This document shows, in pieces, positions 7,043 to 16,315 of a DNA stretch of 41,173 bases. The DNA comes from Clostridiales bacterium (GTDB taxonomy: Bacteria > Bacillota > Clostridia > Oscillospirales > CAG-272), in the NCBI GenBank assembly GCA_016288155.1, contig JAEEYP010000086.1, forward strand, positions 1 to 41,173, written 5' to 3'. The notes beneath the pieces were generated by a model. It was given only the letters and a program-made list of their open reading frames with translations. It had not been told where the DNA came from and did not search any database. The translations under genes were made by a program, and so were the position numbers. Positions within the stretch are counted from its first letter, which is position 1, and each line of letters begins with the position of its first letter.

Positions 7043-7879
7043 ATGGAGACGGTCGATTATACGGAACTGCCGCGGATCCGCTTTGCCCATGTTTTTCAGG
7101 CGGAACAGTACGAATTTTTGATGGGAGAAGCGCCGGACCGCGCGGAGATCACCTATATCGCGGACGGGGAGATCACGGTGCGCAGGGAAGGGGAGAGCTA
7201 TGTTCTGCACAAGGGGGACGTCCTCTGCAATCTGCGCACGGCGCCGCTCGAGATCCGGGCGCCGACCTTCCACTGCCACCATACCGTTCAGTTCCGCGCC
7301 GCCCGGGAGGTGCTCGACGCGCCCGGCGCGCTCCGCCTCCCGCTTATCACGCGCGCGCAGGACGGCACGTCCCGCATCTGCGAGCTGATCGACGAGTGCA
7401 TCTACCGTCCGACCGGACAGAAGGGAGGCGCCGCAAGGGATGCGGCGTACGTTCTCGGCATCCTCTGCGAGATCGACCGAGTGTGCCGGAGCGCCCGGCA
7501 CCTGTCGCAGAACGCCGGGACGCTGCTTACCGAGCGGGCGATCCGTTATATCCATCGGCATATCCACGACCCGATCCGGCTCTCGGAGATCGCGGCGCAT
7601 CTCGGCGTTTCCGAGGGATATCTGTGCAGTACGTTTTCCGCGAACGCGGGGGTATCCGTCATCCGATACGTGAATTCCATGAAACTGCAGGGGATCCGCG
7701 AACTGATCGAAAGCGAGAACGTCAGACTCTACGAGGCGGCGGCACAGTACGGCTACTCCGATCCGAACTACGTCAGCACGCTGTACAAGCGTACTTTCGG
7801 ACACACCGTCACCGCGAAGCCGAACCGTCCTCTGTCCTCCGGCGAAGAGAAACGGGAAAAGAAAAAGGAGACGACGTGA
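7043..7879 (+). CDS. AraC-family transcriptional regulator
   Basis: 278 aa. The N-terminal half is a cupin-like sensor domain (EITVRREGESYVLHKGD, about residues 45-61). The C-terminal 100 residues hold two helix-turn-helix units: LSEIAAHLGVSEGYLCSTF followed by the family signature YEAAAQYGYSDPNYVSTLY. Start ATG 7043 is set by the strong AAGGAGGTG just upstream; the longer upstream frame would begin before the promoter -10. It is divergent from the glycyl-radical operon and very likely senses its substrate and controls it; this is inference from position. The last 20 residues are lysine- and glutamate-rich. It converges with the next gene, with 13 nt between stops. Confidence 0.92.
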   Translation: METVDYTELPRIRFAHVFQAEQYEFLMGEAPDRAEITYIADGEITVRREGESYVLHKGDVLCNLRTAPLEIRAPTFHCHHTVQFRAAREVLDAPGALRLPLITRAQDGTSRICELIDECIYRPTGQKGGAARDAAYVLGILCEIDRVCRSARHLSQNAGTLLTERAIRYIHRHIHDPIRLSEIAAHLGVSEGYLCSTFSANAGVSVIRYVNSMKLQGIRELIESENVRLYEAAAQYGYSDPNYVSTLYKRTFGHTVTAKPNRPLSSGEEKREKKKETT

Positions 7880-7892
7880 CCGCCGTCTTCCG

Positions 7893-8612
7893 TTACGCGT
7901 CGGGAGCGCCGTCTTCCGGGGACTCGTCGTCCGGCGCGGCGTCGGAGGGCGAGCCGAAACGACCGCGGCCGCGCAGGATCATGCCGATCCCCAAAGAGAG
8001 CACGACGGCGAAGGCGGCGGCGCCCGAGATCACCTCGAGGACGTAGGCGGCGCCGGACGTCCCCTCACCGAACGTCGTGAGCAGAGAGCGCTCAAGGGAG
8101 AGTACGGACGCCGTTGCCGCCGCGAGCGAAAAGTTCCGCAGCGTGAGGATCCACAGCGACTTTCCCTGCCGTGCGCGGACGATGTTCCGGACGGCGAGGA
8201 AAGTCATGAAGACGGTGTACGCGGCGATCGTGATCATGATGATCTTATTGTGCGCGCGGGCGACGGGGAAGAGAAAACTCAGCCCGACGGAGAGGGCGAG
8301 AATCGCCGCGAGAAAGATCATGGCGACGCCGCACCGCGTCGCGGTGCCGTGTTCCGTGCGCCGCTTCGGGCTCCCCATGCGGAGCGTGACGACGGAGAGG
8401 CGCATCCCGCCGAGCATCAGATAATAGGCGCCCATCGTCGCGAACCAGACGGAGCGGTACACGATGCCGAGCGCGCCGTTGAACACGCCGTAGATCAGAT
8501 TCCACCCCATGCTTCCGCACGCGAACATCAGCGCGCGGAAAAACCTGTCGGAAAGCAGCCGCTTCCCGATAGGTTTGGCATGGGGCAATTTTCTGTTCTT
8601 CGCTTCTTTCAT
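7893..8612 (-). CDS. Multi-pass membrane protein of unknown function
   Basis: 239 aa with about six hydrophobic segments (roughly residues 27-50, 53-75, 93-115, 122-142, 155-172 and 190-215), a basic N-terminus and an acidic, proline-rich cytoplasmic tail (SDAAPDDESPEDGAPDA). I recognise no catalytic or transport motif. It has its own promoter (8677-8705). No operon partner is evident, since the gene upstream on this strand has a separate promoter. Likely a conserved Clostridia membrane protein; function unknown. Confidence 0.75.
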   Translation of the reverse strand: MKEAKNRKLPHAKPIGKRLLSDRFFRALMFACGSMGWNLIYGVFNGALGIVYRSVWFATMGAYYLMLGGMRLSVVTLRMGSPKRRTEHGTATRCGVAMIFLAAILALSVGLSFLFPVARAHNKIIMITIAAYTVFMTFLAVRNIVRARQGKSLWILTLRNFSLAAATASVLSLERSLLTTFGEGTSGAAYVLEVISGAAAFAVVLSLGIGMILRGRGRFGSPSDAAPDDESPEDGAPDA

Positions 8613-8676
8613 ATTCGCTTCCGTCCGGCGTTCTTCTCAGAAGACCCGTCCGCCCCCGGCGGACACGGATACAGGT

Positions 8677-8705
8677 ATTATAGCAAAAACGTTCGGATTT
8701 TGCAA
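8677..8705 (-). promoter_or_regulatory. Promoter of the membrane protein gene
   Basis: Minus strand TTGCAA (8700-8705), 17-bp spacer, TATAAT (8677-8682). A short GTCCGCC/GGCGGAC stem (8648-8664) lies in the leader. Confidence 0.65.
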
Positions 8706-8739
8706 TCCGCCGCGCGCGATCAGAAGATCATTTCGCACT

Positions 8740-9867
8740 TCACCGCACGATGCGGATGCGCCAGAGACGGTTGTTCGCGCCGTACCGCGCGCATACCGTG
8801 TGATCAAACGGGTTCGGCCCCGTCGTCTGCATCCATTCGCAGACGCAGATCCACGCTTCGCCGTCGCTGATCTCCGTGACGCAGAAATTTCCGAGACGCG
8901 CGCCCATCTCCGGCACGGCGATCCGCTCCGTGTCCCGCACGAGGCAGTCGCGCTCCTCGTCGAAGCGGGCGAGGAAGAGCGGCGCCCGGCGGCGGAAGAT
9001 ATGCGCGTTGTGCGGCGTCTCCCGCGTGTAGACGAGGAACAGCCCGTCGGGGAAGCGGAGCCAGCCCTGCTGCGTGTTGCGGCTCGTGAGGATCTCCCCG
9101 TCGTCCCACCGCCATTCGGTCGGCACGGTGAAGCGCATCCCGTCTTCGCTTCTGGCAAACCAGCCGATCTCGTCGGAGCGCATCGTCAAGTAGTACGTCC
9201 CGCCCAGTTTCGTCAGCCGCGGCTCGCAGAGCCCGCGGGCAAGGTCGTGGCGCGTAATGGACGGGCTGCTCTCGAGCCACCGCAGCCGCCCGTTCTCCAC
9301 GGCGAAGCGGAACACGGCGACCTCGGCCTGCCGCCGCGATCCCGGCCGCCCGTAGGCGGGGATGAGGACCGTCCCGTCGTCGTCCTCCAGCGGCTCCATG
9401 AACGTCAGCGCGTCCCATTCCTCCGTCCCCGGCGGGGAGACGAATTCGCACGACGTGAACGTCATCGCTTCCGCGTCGAACGCTCCCGTCAGCGCGCGCA
9501 TGATGTTGCGTCCGCTCAGGATGGGGCTGTGCCCGTCGGTGTAACGGGTCTCGCGGCCGAGCGCGAAGCAGGAGTTCGTCGCTTTGTGATAATACGCGTT
9601 CAGCGCGCTGACCGTGCGTACGCCGTCCTCGTTCTTCTCCGGCAGTCCGTTGAAGAGCCGCGGGGCTGAAAAGCTCCTGCCGCCGTCTTCGCTTGTGAGG
9701 ACGTAGCGGTCGCCGAACACGTCGCTGCCGCTGAGGAACAGCGTCGTGTAGTCGATATGCAGCCGCCCGTCCGGCGTGCGGAACGCTTTCGGCGCGATGC
9801 AGCAGGTCTTCCCGTCGTACCCCTCGGCAACGACGTCACGGTACATCGTATAGGCGATCTCTTTCAT
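8740..9867 (-). CDS. BNR-repeat (sialidase-superfamily) protein
   Basis: 375 aa with a beta-propeller pattern and at least one clear Asp-box, SEDGGRSFSAP (about residue 60), with a degenerate one, RSEDGMRFTVP, later. Domains of this kind occur in exo-alpha-sialidases (GH33) and related families. The arginine triad of true sialidases cannot be assigned with confidence, so the substrate is open. No signal peptide, so probably cytoplasmic. Start ATG 9867 follows GGGGAG; ten residues of upstream open frame have no ribosome site. Transcribed alone from a strong promoter at 9898-9926. A role in glycan breakdown fits the fucosidase and amino-sugar genes elsewhere in the window. Confidence 0.75.
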   Translation of the reverse strand: MKEIAYTMYRDVVAEGYDGKTCCIAPKAFRTPDGRLHIDYTTLFLSGSDVFGDRYVLTSEDGGRSFSAPRLFNGLPEKNEDGVRTVSALNAYYHKATNSCFALGRETRYTDGHSPILSGRNIMRALTGAFDAEAMTFTSCEFVSPPGTEEWDALTFMEPLEDDDGTVLIPAYGRPGSRRQAEVAVFRFAVENGRLRWLESSPSITRHDLARGLCEPRLTKLGGTYYLTMRSDEIGWFARSEDGMRFTVPTEWRWDDGEILTSRNTQQGWLRFPDGLFLVYTRETPHNAHIFRRRAPLFLARFDEERDCLVRDTERIAVPEMGARLGNFCVTEISDGEAWICVCEWMQTTGPNPFDHTVCARYGANNRLWRIRIVR

Positions 9868-9897
9868 TGCGCTCCCCTTTGCCGTAAAACTGTACAT

Positions 9898-9926
9898 ATT
9901 TTATCATAGCTGCGGCGAAATGTCAA
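9898..9926 (-). promoter_or_regulatory. Promoter of the BNR-repeat gene
   Basis: Minus strand TTGACA (9921-9926), 17-bp spacer, TAAAAT (9898-9903). Confidence 0.75.
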
Positions 9927-10032
9927 GGTAAAGCGAACACTGTCGGAAAACGGCGGGAAGCGGAGCCGCGCGCCGTCCGCCGTTCACGAAAATTTCACAC
10001 GCGGCATGGGGGAATGTTCACAGGATCCGCGC

Positions 10033-10038
10033 TATAAT
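10033..10038 (+). promoter_or_regulatory. Probable -10 box of the ABC transporter gene
   Basis: TATAAT with no recognisable -35 at 16-18 bp, so it may need an activator. A short stem CCCGCG/CGCGGG (10067-10080) lies in the leader. The rest of 9927-10103 shows no gene. Confidence 0.45.
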
Positions 10039-10103
10039 AAAAAAGTAAGGGATCGGTATGATAATTCCCGCGGACGCGGGATCCGGCTCCCACGGAGGAA
10101 CGT

Positions 10104-13022
10104 ATGCTGAAACTCCATGGCATTCAAAAGGAATACAAAACGGGCGAGCTGCTCCAGCGGGCGCTGGACGGCGTCTCGCTTTCTCTGCGCGACAGCGAAT
10201 TCGTCGCGGTGCTCGGTCCGAGCGGATCGGGCAAGACGACGCTGCTCAATATCATCGGGGGGCTCGACCGCTACGACAGCGGCGACATGGAGATAAACGG
10301 CGTCTCGACGAAGGAATACAAGGACCGAGACTGGGACACCTACCGCAACCACAGCATCGGCTTCGTTTTCCAGAGCTACAACCTGATCCCGCACCAGTCC
10401 GTTCTGGCAAACGTCGAGCTCGCTTTGACGATCGGCGGCGTATCGCGCCGGGAGCGGCGGCGGCGCGCGAAGGCGGCGCTCGCCGAGGTTGGTCTCGCGG
10501 GACAGGAGCACAAAAGACCGAACCAGATGTCCGGCGGGCAGATGCAGCGCGTCGCCATCGCGCGGGCGCTCGTGAACGATCCGGATATCCTGCTCGCGGA
10601 CGAGCCGACCGGCGCGCTCGATACGGAAACGAGCGTGCAGGTCATGGAGCTCCTCAAACAGGTCGCCGAGCGGCGCCTCGTCGTCATGGTCACGCACAAT
10701 CCGGAGCTGGCGGACGCCTACGCGACCCGCATCGTGAAGCTGCGCGACGGGAAGATCGTCGGCGACAGCGATCCGTATTTCCCGGAGACGGAGGAGAAGA
10801 AAGCGGCGAAGAAGCAGAAAAAGGCGGGCATGTCCTTTCTGACCTCGCTTTCCCTCAGCGCGCAGAATCTGCGGACGAAGAAGGCGCGCACGCTTCTCAC
10901 CTCCTTCGCCGGATCGATCGGGATCATCGGCATCGCGCTGATCCTTGCTTTGTCCACCGGCGTCAATCAGTATATCGCGGACGTGCAGAAGGACACGATG
11001 TCCTCGTATCCGATCACGATCAGCGCGCAGACGATCGATCTGACGAGCCTCATGCAGCAGCGCACCTCCATGGCGGGAGGACGTCCGGGCCGGACGGACG
11101 GGGAGGCGGAGGAGGAGTACACGAACGTCCGCGCCAGCTACCGGTCGCTCGAGACGGTCGAGGCGATCACGTCGAGCGTGACGGAGAACGATCTCACGGC
11201 GTTCAAGAAGTACCTGGACGATCCGTCGAGCGAGGTCTGGCAGTACATCGGAGAGAACGGCATCGTCTATACATACGCCGTGAGCTTTGAAGTCTACACG
11301 CGCGACGCCGCGGGCGAGCTCATGAACACGAACGCGGATCCGGACGACATCGCGTCTTCCGGTTCCTCCTCCGGCTTCGGCGGGATGATGCGCGGCATGA
11401 GCGCGATGTCCTCCGTCTTCGGCGGGGGATCCCGCAGCGGCGCGGACAACTTTACCGAACTGATGGCGGGTACGGACGGGACCGGTGTAAGCCGCGTCGT
11501 GACGGACAGCTACGAGCTCCTTTTTGGGAAATGGCCGACGGCGTACGACGAAGTGGTCCTGTTTCTGAGCGAACGCAACATGATCGACGCGGAGACGCTG
11601 TATCAGCTCGGCTTTTTGTCGGCGGAGGAATACCGCGCGGCGTCCGACGCGATCGCGGACGGCGGGAAAGCGGAAGCCGCGTCGTTCGAGTATGAGGAAA
11701 TCCTCGGCAAGACCTTTTACCTGATCCCCGCCTGCGACCGGTACAGGGAAAACGCGGACGGGACCTTCTCCTACGTCGGAGACGGCGTCGGCGGGATGGA
11801 GTCGCTGATCGAAGACGCGCCGGAGTTGCGGATCGTCGGGATCGTCCGACCGATCGAGGATGCCGCGAACGCCAACGTCCGCACGGCGGTCGGTTACACG
11901 TCCGCCCTGACCGATTACGTCATCACCCACACGAACGACAGCGCGCCGGTGAAGGCGCAGCAGAGCGATCCGGAGCACAACGTCCTCACCGGCATGCGCT
12001 TCTCCGCGCCGGACGACGAGACGAAGATCGAGGATGCCAAGGCGTACGTCGGGACGCTCGGCGTTTCGGACAAAGCGACGCTCTATTCCATGATCCTCTA
12101 TTATCAGTCGCAGAAGCTCATGACGGAGGCGGCGGAGGGACAGTCCTCCGGCGGTACGGGATCGTTCTCCGGCGGCACGGGATCCTTCTCCGGCGGTACG
12201 GGATCGTTTTCCGGCGGCACGGGATCGTTTTCCGGCGGTACGGGATCGTTTTCCGGCGGTACGGGATCCTTCTCCGGCGGCACGGGATCCTTCTCCGGCG
12301 GCGGGGCGATGGACGAGAGCATGATGGCGTCCCTGCTCGATCGGTGGCTGGAGGAGCGGCCGGACAGCGAGATTTTGCTCTCCGTCTACGATCAGTACGT
12401 CGCCGGGGCGACGTACGAGGACAACATGGCGTCCTTCGGAAAGGTCAGCTACGACGCGCCGTCCTCGATCAGCATCTATACGGACAGCTTCGAGGACAAG
12501 GACGCGATCGCCGACTGCATCGTCCGCTACAACGAGACGGTCGACAGCCAGACGCAGATCACCTACACCGACTACGTCGCGCTGATCACCGGATCGATCA
12601 CCTCCATCATCGACGTGATCTCCTACGTGCTCATCGCGTTCGTCGCGGTGTCGCTCGTCGTTTCCTGCATCATGATCGGCATCATCACGCACATCTCCGT
12701 GCTCGAGCGGACGAAGGAGATCGGCATCCTCCGCGCGCTCGGCGCGTCGAAGCGGAACATTTCTCAGGTCTTCAACGCCGAGACGGTCATCATCGGATTC
12801 TGCTCCGGCGTCCTCGGCGTCACGGTCTCGGCGCTGTTCACGATCCCGATCAACGTGATCCTCCAGAGCCTGACCGGCTCGTCGTCGATCCGCGCGGCGC
12901 TGCCGCTCCTCTCCGCGGCGGTGCTCGTCCTCATCAGCGTCGCCATCACCGTGCTCGGCGGCATGATCCCCGCGCGCAAGGCGGCAAAAAAGGACCCGGT
13001 CATCGCGCTGCGCACGGAATGA
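10104..13022 (+). CDS. MacB/FtsX-type ABC transporter, ATPase fused to permease
   Basis: 972 aa in one chain. The N-terminal ATPase of the LolD/MacB class has Walker A GPSGSGKT (38-45), Q-loop Q90, signature MSGGQ (142-146), Walker B DILLADEP (161-168) and H-loop H198. After a lysine-rich linker come TM1 (about 265-290), a large extracytoplasmic domain (about 295-835) and three TM helices with the FtsX core (from SIIDVISYVLIAFVAV on, and LERTKEIGILRALGASK). The fold is mechanotransmitting and usually exports or handles peptides and antimicrobials at the envelope. The fused order ATPase-permease is common in Clostridia. Start at ATG 10104 behind GGAGGAA. The extracytoplasmic domain contains seven GGTGSFS repeats. 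A strong shared terminator follows. No regulator lies next to it, so the substrate is unknown. Confidence 0.92.
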   Translation: MLKLHGIQKEYKTGELLQRALDGVSLSLRDSEFVAVLGPSGSGKTTLLNIIGGLDRYDSGDMEINGVSTKEYKDRDWDTYRNHSIGFVFQSYNLIPHQSVLANVELALTIGGVSRRERRRRAKAALAEVGLAGQEHKRPNQMSGGQMQRVAIARALVNDPDILLADEPTGALDTETSVQVMELLKQVAERRLVVMVTHNPELADAYATRIVKLRDGKIVGDSDPYFPETEEKKAAKKQKKAGMSFLTSLSLSAQNLRTKKARTLLTSFAGSIGIIGIALILALSTGVNQYIADVQKDTMSSYPITISAQTIDLTSLMQQRTSMAGGRPGRTDGEAEEEYTNVRASYRSLETVEAITSSVTENDLTAFKKYLDDPSSEVWQYIGENGIVYTYAVSFEVYTRDAAGELMNTNADPDDIASSGSSSGFGGMMRGMSAMSSVFGGGSRSGADNFTELMAGTDGTGVSRVVTDSYELLFGKWPTAYDEVVLFLSERNMIDAETLYQLGFLSAEEYRAASDAIADGGKAEAASFEYEEILGKTFYLIPACDRYRENADGTFSYVGDGVGGMESLIEDAPELRIVGIVRPIEDAANANVRTAVGYTSALTDYVITHTNDSAPVKAQQSDPEHNVLTGMRFSAPDDETKIEDAKAYVGTLGVSDKATLYSMILYYQSQKLMTEAAEGQSSGGTGSFSGGTGSFSGGTGSFSGGTGSFSGGTGSFSGGTGSFSGGTGSFSGGGAMDESMMASLLDRWLEERPDSEILLSVYDQYVAGATYEDNMASFGKVSYDAPSSISIYTDSFEDKDAIADCIVRYNETVDSQTQITYTDYVALITGSITSIIDVISYVLIAFVAVSLVVSCIMIGIITHISVLERTKEIGILRALGASKRNISQVFNAETVIIGFCSGVLGVTVSALFTIPINVILQSLTGSSSIRAALPLLSAAVLVLISVAITVLGGMIPARKAAKKDPVIALRTE
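12150..12296 (+). repeat. 21-bp minisatellite, seven units, in frame
   Basis: Seven tandem copies of a 21-bp unit coding GGTGSFS (protein residues 683-731), differing only at a few third positions (GGT/GGC, TCG/TCC, TTT/TTC). Unit length is a multiple of three, so copy-number change would lengthen or shorten the extracytoplasmic linker without breaking the frame. Confidence 0.95.
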
Positions 13023-13041
13023 CGCGGTACAAACGAATGAA

Positions 13042-13092
13042 AAAGATCCCTCCCGTGATACGGCGTGGAAATGTATCGCGGGAGGGATCTTT
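13042..13092. terminator. Strong bidirectional terminator
   Basis: A 20-bp stem with one T-G pair (13042-13061 with 13073-13092) and an 11-nt loop, A-run on the left and T-run on the right, between convergent genes. It serves the ABC transporter on the plus strand and the solute-binding gene on the minus strand. Confidence 0.85.
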
Positions 13093-13131
13093 ATGAAAGG
13101 AAGGTATCGGCAGTTTTGTATTCTTCGCGCG

Positions 13132-14616
13132 TCAGTTCAGGGCGTGGTCGCTGTACAGTTCCTCGATCCGCTGGAACTCCCACAGGATCACGGGCTTTGC
13201 GCGCGCGGCGTCTCTCGCATACGATTCGCCGGTCTGGAAGAAGAAGAAGAGTTTTATGAAATAGTTGCCGAGATTCAGATGGTAGACGATATCGTAATGG
13301 ACGTTCTTGAACAGCATCTGGAGCACGCGCGTCGAATCCGGATCCGGCGACTTCTTGTATTCGAGGATCTTTTCGATATAGGTCGGGAGCGTCGTCACCT
13401 CGGACAGCGCGGAGAACGCCTCCAGAAGGAAGCCGGTGCGGTCGATCTCTTCCTCGCTGAGGACGACGGGAACCATGATGCATCCGGGGAGGAACGTCGA
13501 GGTGATGTAGTTCTCCTGCTCCTCGTTCAGCTTCGGCAGCGGCAGGATGCCGTACTCCGGCGCGTCCGTCATGTCGCGCCGGACCATCTCGAAGAGGAAC
13601 AGCGCGTTGTTGTCGTAGAAGAGGAAATCGCCGATCTCCGAGAGCAGACGGCCCGGCTCGCCGACGGATTCCCAGTTCCCGCTCTGGACGCTGGACGGAT
13701 AGAGCTTGCGCGCCTCTTCCGCGATCCGGAGGTTCTCCTCGTTTTCGATATCGAGAACGAAATTCCCGTCCTCGTCCTTATGCGAGTACGTATAGCCGAG
13801 CCCGGTCAGAAAGATCGGGTACCGCTGCGGATGCCAGAACACGGTGCCCCAGGTGTCGGTCGTGTTGTAAAAATCGACCCGGCCGTTGCCGTCCATGTCC
13901 CGGTATCCCCGCGTGCTGTATTCCACCATCCGGTCGAGCGTCCACTCTCCCGCCCAGACCATCTCGTACATATCGGGGATCGCCAGATCGTCCGCCATTT
14001 TCTTGTTGAAGTACAGGCAGTGAACGTCGGCGTAATTGGAGAGCACGTACGAACTCACCGTGAAGTACAGTCTGTTCGCGAACGAATACGTTTCGGCGGC
14101 GTACGGATCCCAGTACGGCTGATTGAAGTCGATCCACGGCATGTCGTAGAGATTGTAGAACAGCCCGTCTCTCGCCATCCCGTCGGCGAAGATCGGATGA
14201 TCGCCGATCACCTGATAGGCGCACTCCCAGGCGAGCGAATCGGAGCGGACGCGCCGGGTCAGGTGGGTATTGCCGCCCGCATAGGTCTCGCCGAGCGCTT
14301 CTCCGGTGACGAGGACGTCGTAGTACTCCTCGATCATCGCGTTCCGCTCGAAGATCTCGTCGTTCAGGATCTCGCCGGTTGTTTCTTCGGCGTAGAACTC
14401 GAACATATTGCCTGCCGACCAGAGGACGTGATACGACGCGCCGTCGAAGTCCTTCTTCGGGAAACGGGCGAGCACCTGTTCCGCCGGGCTCAGCGGTCTG
14501 TCGGGGTCCTTTTCCGTGACGGGCGCCGTCTCGGCTGGTTTTTCGCCGCACGCGGCGAGCGGCAGCACCATCAGCGCGGCGAGAAGCAAAAGGAGCGCTT
14601 TTTTGATGATATTCAT
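13132..14616 (-). CDS. Extracellular solute-binding lipoprotein, paralogue 1
   Basis: 494 aa. Signal peptide with lipobox LAAC and lipidation cysteine C23, then an acidic and proline-rich spacer and a two-lobe family 1 type binding fold. Family-like blocks: EETTGEILNDEIFERNAMIEE near the N-terminus, GEWTLDRM followed by a calcium-loop-like DMDGNGRVDFYNTTD, and PLPKLNEEQENYITST. Such proteins capture sugars or oligosaccharides outside the membrane for an ABC importer, but no permease or ATPase gene is nearby, so it must share a distant one or act otherwise. Start ATG 14616 behind AGGAGAG. It is 123 nt downstream of paralogue 2 and could be cotranscribed. Confidence 0.88.
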   Translation of the reverse strand: MNIIKKALLLLLAALMVLPLAACGEKPAETAPVTEKDPDRPLSPAEQVLARFPKKDFDGASYHVLWSAGNMFEFYAEETTGEILNDEIFERNAMIEEYYDVLVTGEALGETYAGGNTHLTRRVRSDSLAWECAYQVIGDHPIFADGMARDGLFYNLYDMPWIDFNQPYWDPYAAETYSFANRLYFTVSSYVLSNYADVHCLYFNKKMADDLAIPDMYEMVWAGEWTLDRMVEYSTRGYRDMDGNGRVDFYNTTDTWGTVFWHPQRYPIFLTGLGYTYSHKDEDGNFVLDIENEENLRIAEEARKLYPSSVQSGNWESVGEPGRLLSEIGDFLFYDNNALFLFEMVRRDMTDAPEYGILPLPKLNEEQENYITSTFLPGCIMVPVVLSEEEIDRTGFLLEAFSALSEVTTLPTYIEKILEYKKSPDPDSTRVLQMLFKNVHYDIVYHLNLGNYFIKLFFFFQTGESYARDAARAKPVILWEFQRIEELYSDHALN

Positions 14617-14739
14617 AGATCTCTCCTATGATGAATTGTCAGGTGAAGTGCGGCAGATTATGAAGGTTCTGCGCGGCGGGGAAAAAGACCGGCACCGGTT
14701 TGGGGCAAAGAACGCGCGGCAAAAGGGAACGCCGCCGCT

Positions 14740-16251
14740 TCAATCTCCGTTCGCGTAGCGCCTGTAGTCCTCGGCGATCAGGCTCAGGTAGGATCTCGTC
14801 CCCCGTTCGACCGAGGCAAACTGAGAGGAGAAAGTATCGCTCTTTGAATTGACCGTGTAGCGGAACAGCATCGCAATAGTCGGCATCTGTTTGTGGAACA
14901 GCGTGACGAAATCGAAGGTGCGCCCGTCCATGATCAGGTTGAGCATCGTGATGGACAGCGGATCGCGCGCCAGCTTGTGCTGGAGCGCTTCCTCATAGTA
15001 CGTGGGGAACATCGTGCGGTAGGATTCCACGTTCAGCGCTTCGGTGATGACGGAGATAAAGTCGGGATCGGAGACCGTTTTCGGCACGCCGAGCACGGAG
15101 TAGTTGTCCATCGTGCCGGTCATGTATTTCTCCTGATTCTCGTCCCATTTCGGATAGGGAAGGATGATATAATCGTCGTCCATATCGCGGAAGATGTCGA
15201 ACGCTTTATCGAACCACGTCGTCGTGAAGAGCGCGTGCCCGTCCCGGAACATCTCGGCCTGGACCATGCCGCTGTTCTCCGGTATGAACGAACCGGTCGT
15301 ATACCAGTACAGCTGCGTGATCTTCTGCGAAGCGTTGACCGCTTTATCCGTATAATACACGAGCCTCGGCTCGCCCGACTCGTCCTTGCGGACCATCGGG
15401 ATATCGAACGCGAAGGGCCAGATATCGAGATTACAGAGGTTCTCGGCGACGAAGCCGTAGAAATCGTCTTCCGTCCGCCGCCCGTCGCCGTTGTCCACGT
15501 ACACGTCCCGGATGATGGAGAAGAACATGTCGTACGTCCAGTCCCCGTCCAGCACCGCCTTGAAGATGCTCTCGTTCAGCCCGCGATCCTCCCCTTCGGT
15601 CATGTTGTAAAACATGCCGGCGGTCTGCATCAGCGTGCTCAGGCACATGTCGCCCACGACGGTATAGATGGCGTCGTCCACGCGGAAGTTGTCGTTGACG
15701 CCGTGGATCCACCACGGACGCTCGAAATCGTTGTACTGCATGTGCAGCCAGTTCAGATAAAGGCCGGACAGGACCAGTCTCCCGCTGAGGAATACGTAAG
15801 TGGAGGCGAGATCGAACGCGTCGTCCTGCGCCATGATGCTTTGCTCGATGCGGCTGATCTGATCGCCGTCCTCCATCACTGCGATGATCTCGGTCCCGAA
15901 CCGCTCTTCGATGCGCGCGTTCCGGTCGAACAGCGCGTCGTTCAAAAGCTCGCCGTTCGTTTCCTCCGTGGCGACCTCGTACTTGTAACTATCTCTCGTA
16001 CAGACCCGGAACGGGCGTCCTTCGTAATCGGCGTCCGGCAGAGAATCCTTCACGGACGCGCGCCGCGCCATTTCAGTGTCCAGCTCGCTCGGGAGCGCCG
16101 TTTCCGGCGTGTTCTGAGAGTCGGTCGGCGTACTGGCGGGACCGGGCGCCTGCGTGTCGGGGGCGGGATCCGTCGGCGTACCGCACGCGGCGAGCGGCAA
16201 AAGCAGCGCCGCCGCAAGAAACACAAGGAGCGCTTTTTTGATGCTATTCAT
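14740..16251 (-). CDS. Extracellular solute-binding lipoprotein, paralogue 2
   Basis: 503 aa. Signal peptide MNSIKKALLVFLAAALLLPL, lipobox LAAC with C23, then a long Thr/Pro/Ala linker. The binding domain carries EETNGELLNDALFDRNARIEE, GDWTYDMF with the loop VDNGDGRRTEDDFYG, and LPYPKWDENQEKYMTGT, all matching the other two paralogues in position. The signal peptide and start context (ATAGATCT upstream) are nearly the same as in paralogue 1, which suggests tandem duplication followed by strong divergence. It begins 64 nt after the secreted protein gene, with a terminator hairpin between, so its expression may depend on readthrough; I see no clear promoter of its own. Confidence 0.88.
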   Translation of the reverse strand: MNSIKKALLVFLAAALLLPLAACGTPTDPAPDTQAPGPASTPTDSQNTPETALPSELDTEMARRASVKDSLPDADYEGRPFRVCTRDSYKYEVATEETNGELLNDALFDRNARIEERFGTEIIAVMEDGDQISRIEQSIMAQDDAFDLASTYVFLSGRLVLSGLYLNWLHMQYNDFERPWWIHGVNDNFRVDDAIYTVVGDMCLSTLMQTAGMFYNMTEGEDRGLNESIFKAVLDGDWTYDMFFSIIRDVYVDNGDGRRTEDDFYGFVAENLCNLDIWPFAFDIPMVRKDESGEPRLVYYTDKAVNASQKITQLYWYTTGSFIPENSGMVQAEMFRDGHALFTTTWFDKAFDIFRDMDDDYIILPYPKWDENQEKYMTGTMDNYSVLGVPKTVSDPDFISVITEALNVESYRTMFPTYYEEALQHKLARDPLSITMLNLIMDGRTFDFVTLFHKQMPTIAMLFRYTVNSKSDTFSSQFASVERGTRSYLSLIAEDYRRYANGD

Positions 16252-16268
16252 AGATCTCTACTATAAAA

Positions 16269-16304
16269 AATATCTATGGCGGCAATGCTGCCGCCATAGA
16301 TATT
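16269..16304 (-). terminator. Terminator or attenuator between secreted protein and binding-protein genes
   Basis: Perfect 16-bp stem (16269-16284 with 16289-16304), 4-nt loop, followed on the minus strand by a run of T. It begins 11 bp after the stop of the secreted protein gene and ends 17 bp before the start of the binding-protein gene, so it could set a ratio between the two. Confidence 0.85.
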
Positions 16305-16315
16305 CAGTACGGGAA

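Noticed and set aside
12150-12296. CRISPR-like array
   Set aside because: Units are contiguous 21-bp in-frame repeats without spacers inside a coding sequence.
10032-12692. 886-residue minus-strand open frame opposite the ABC transporter
   Set aside because: It is a mirror of the coding strand with no ribosome site or motif; the plus-strand ABC protein has every catalytic motif.
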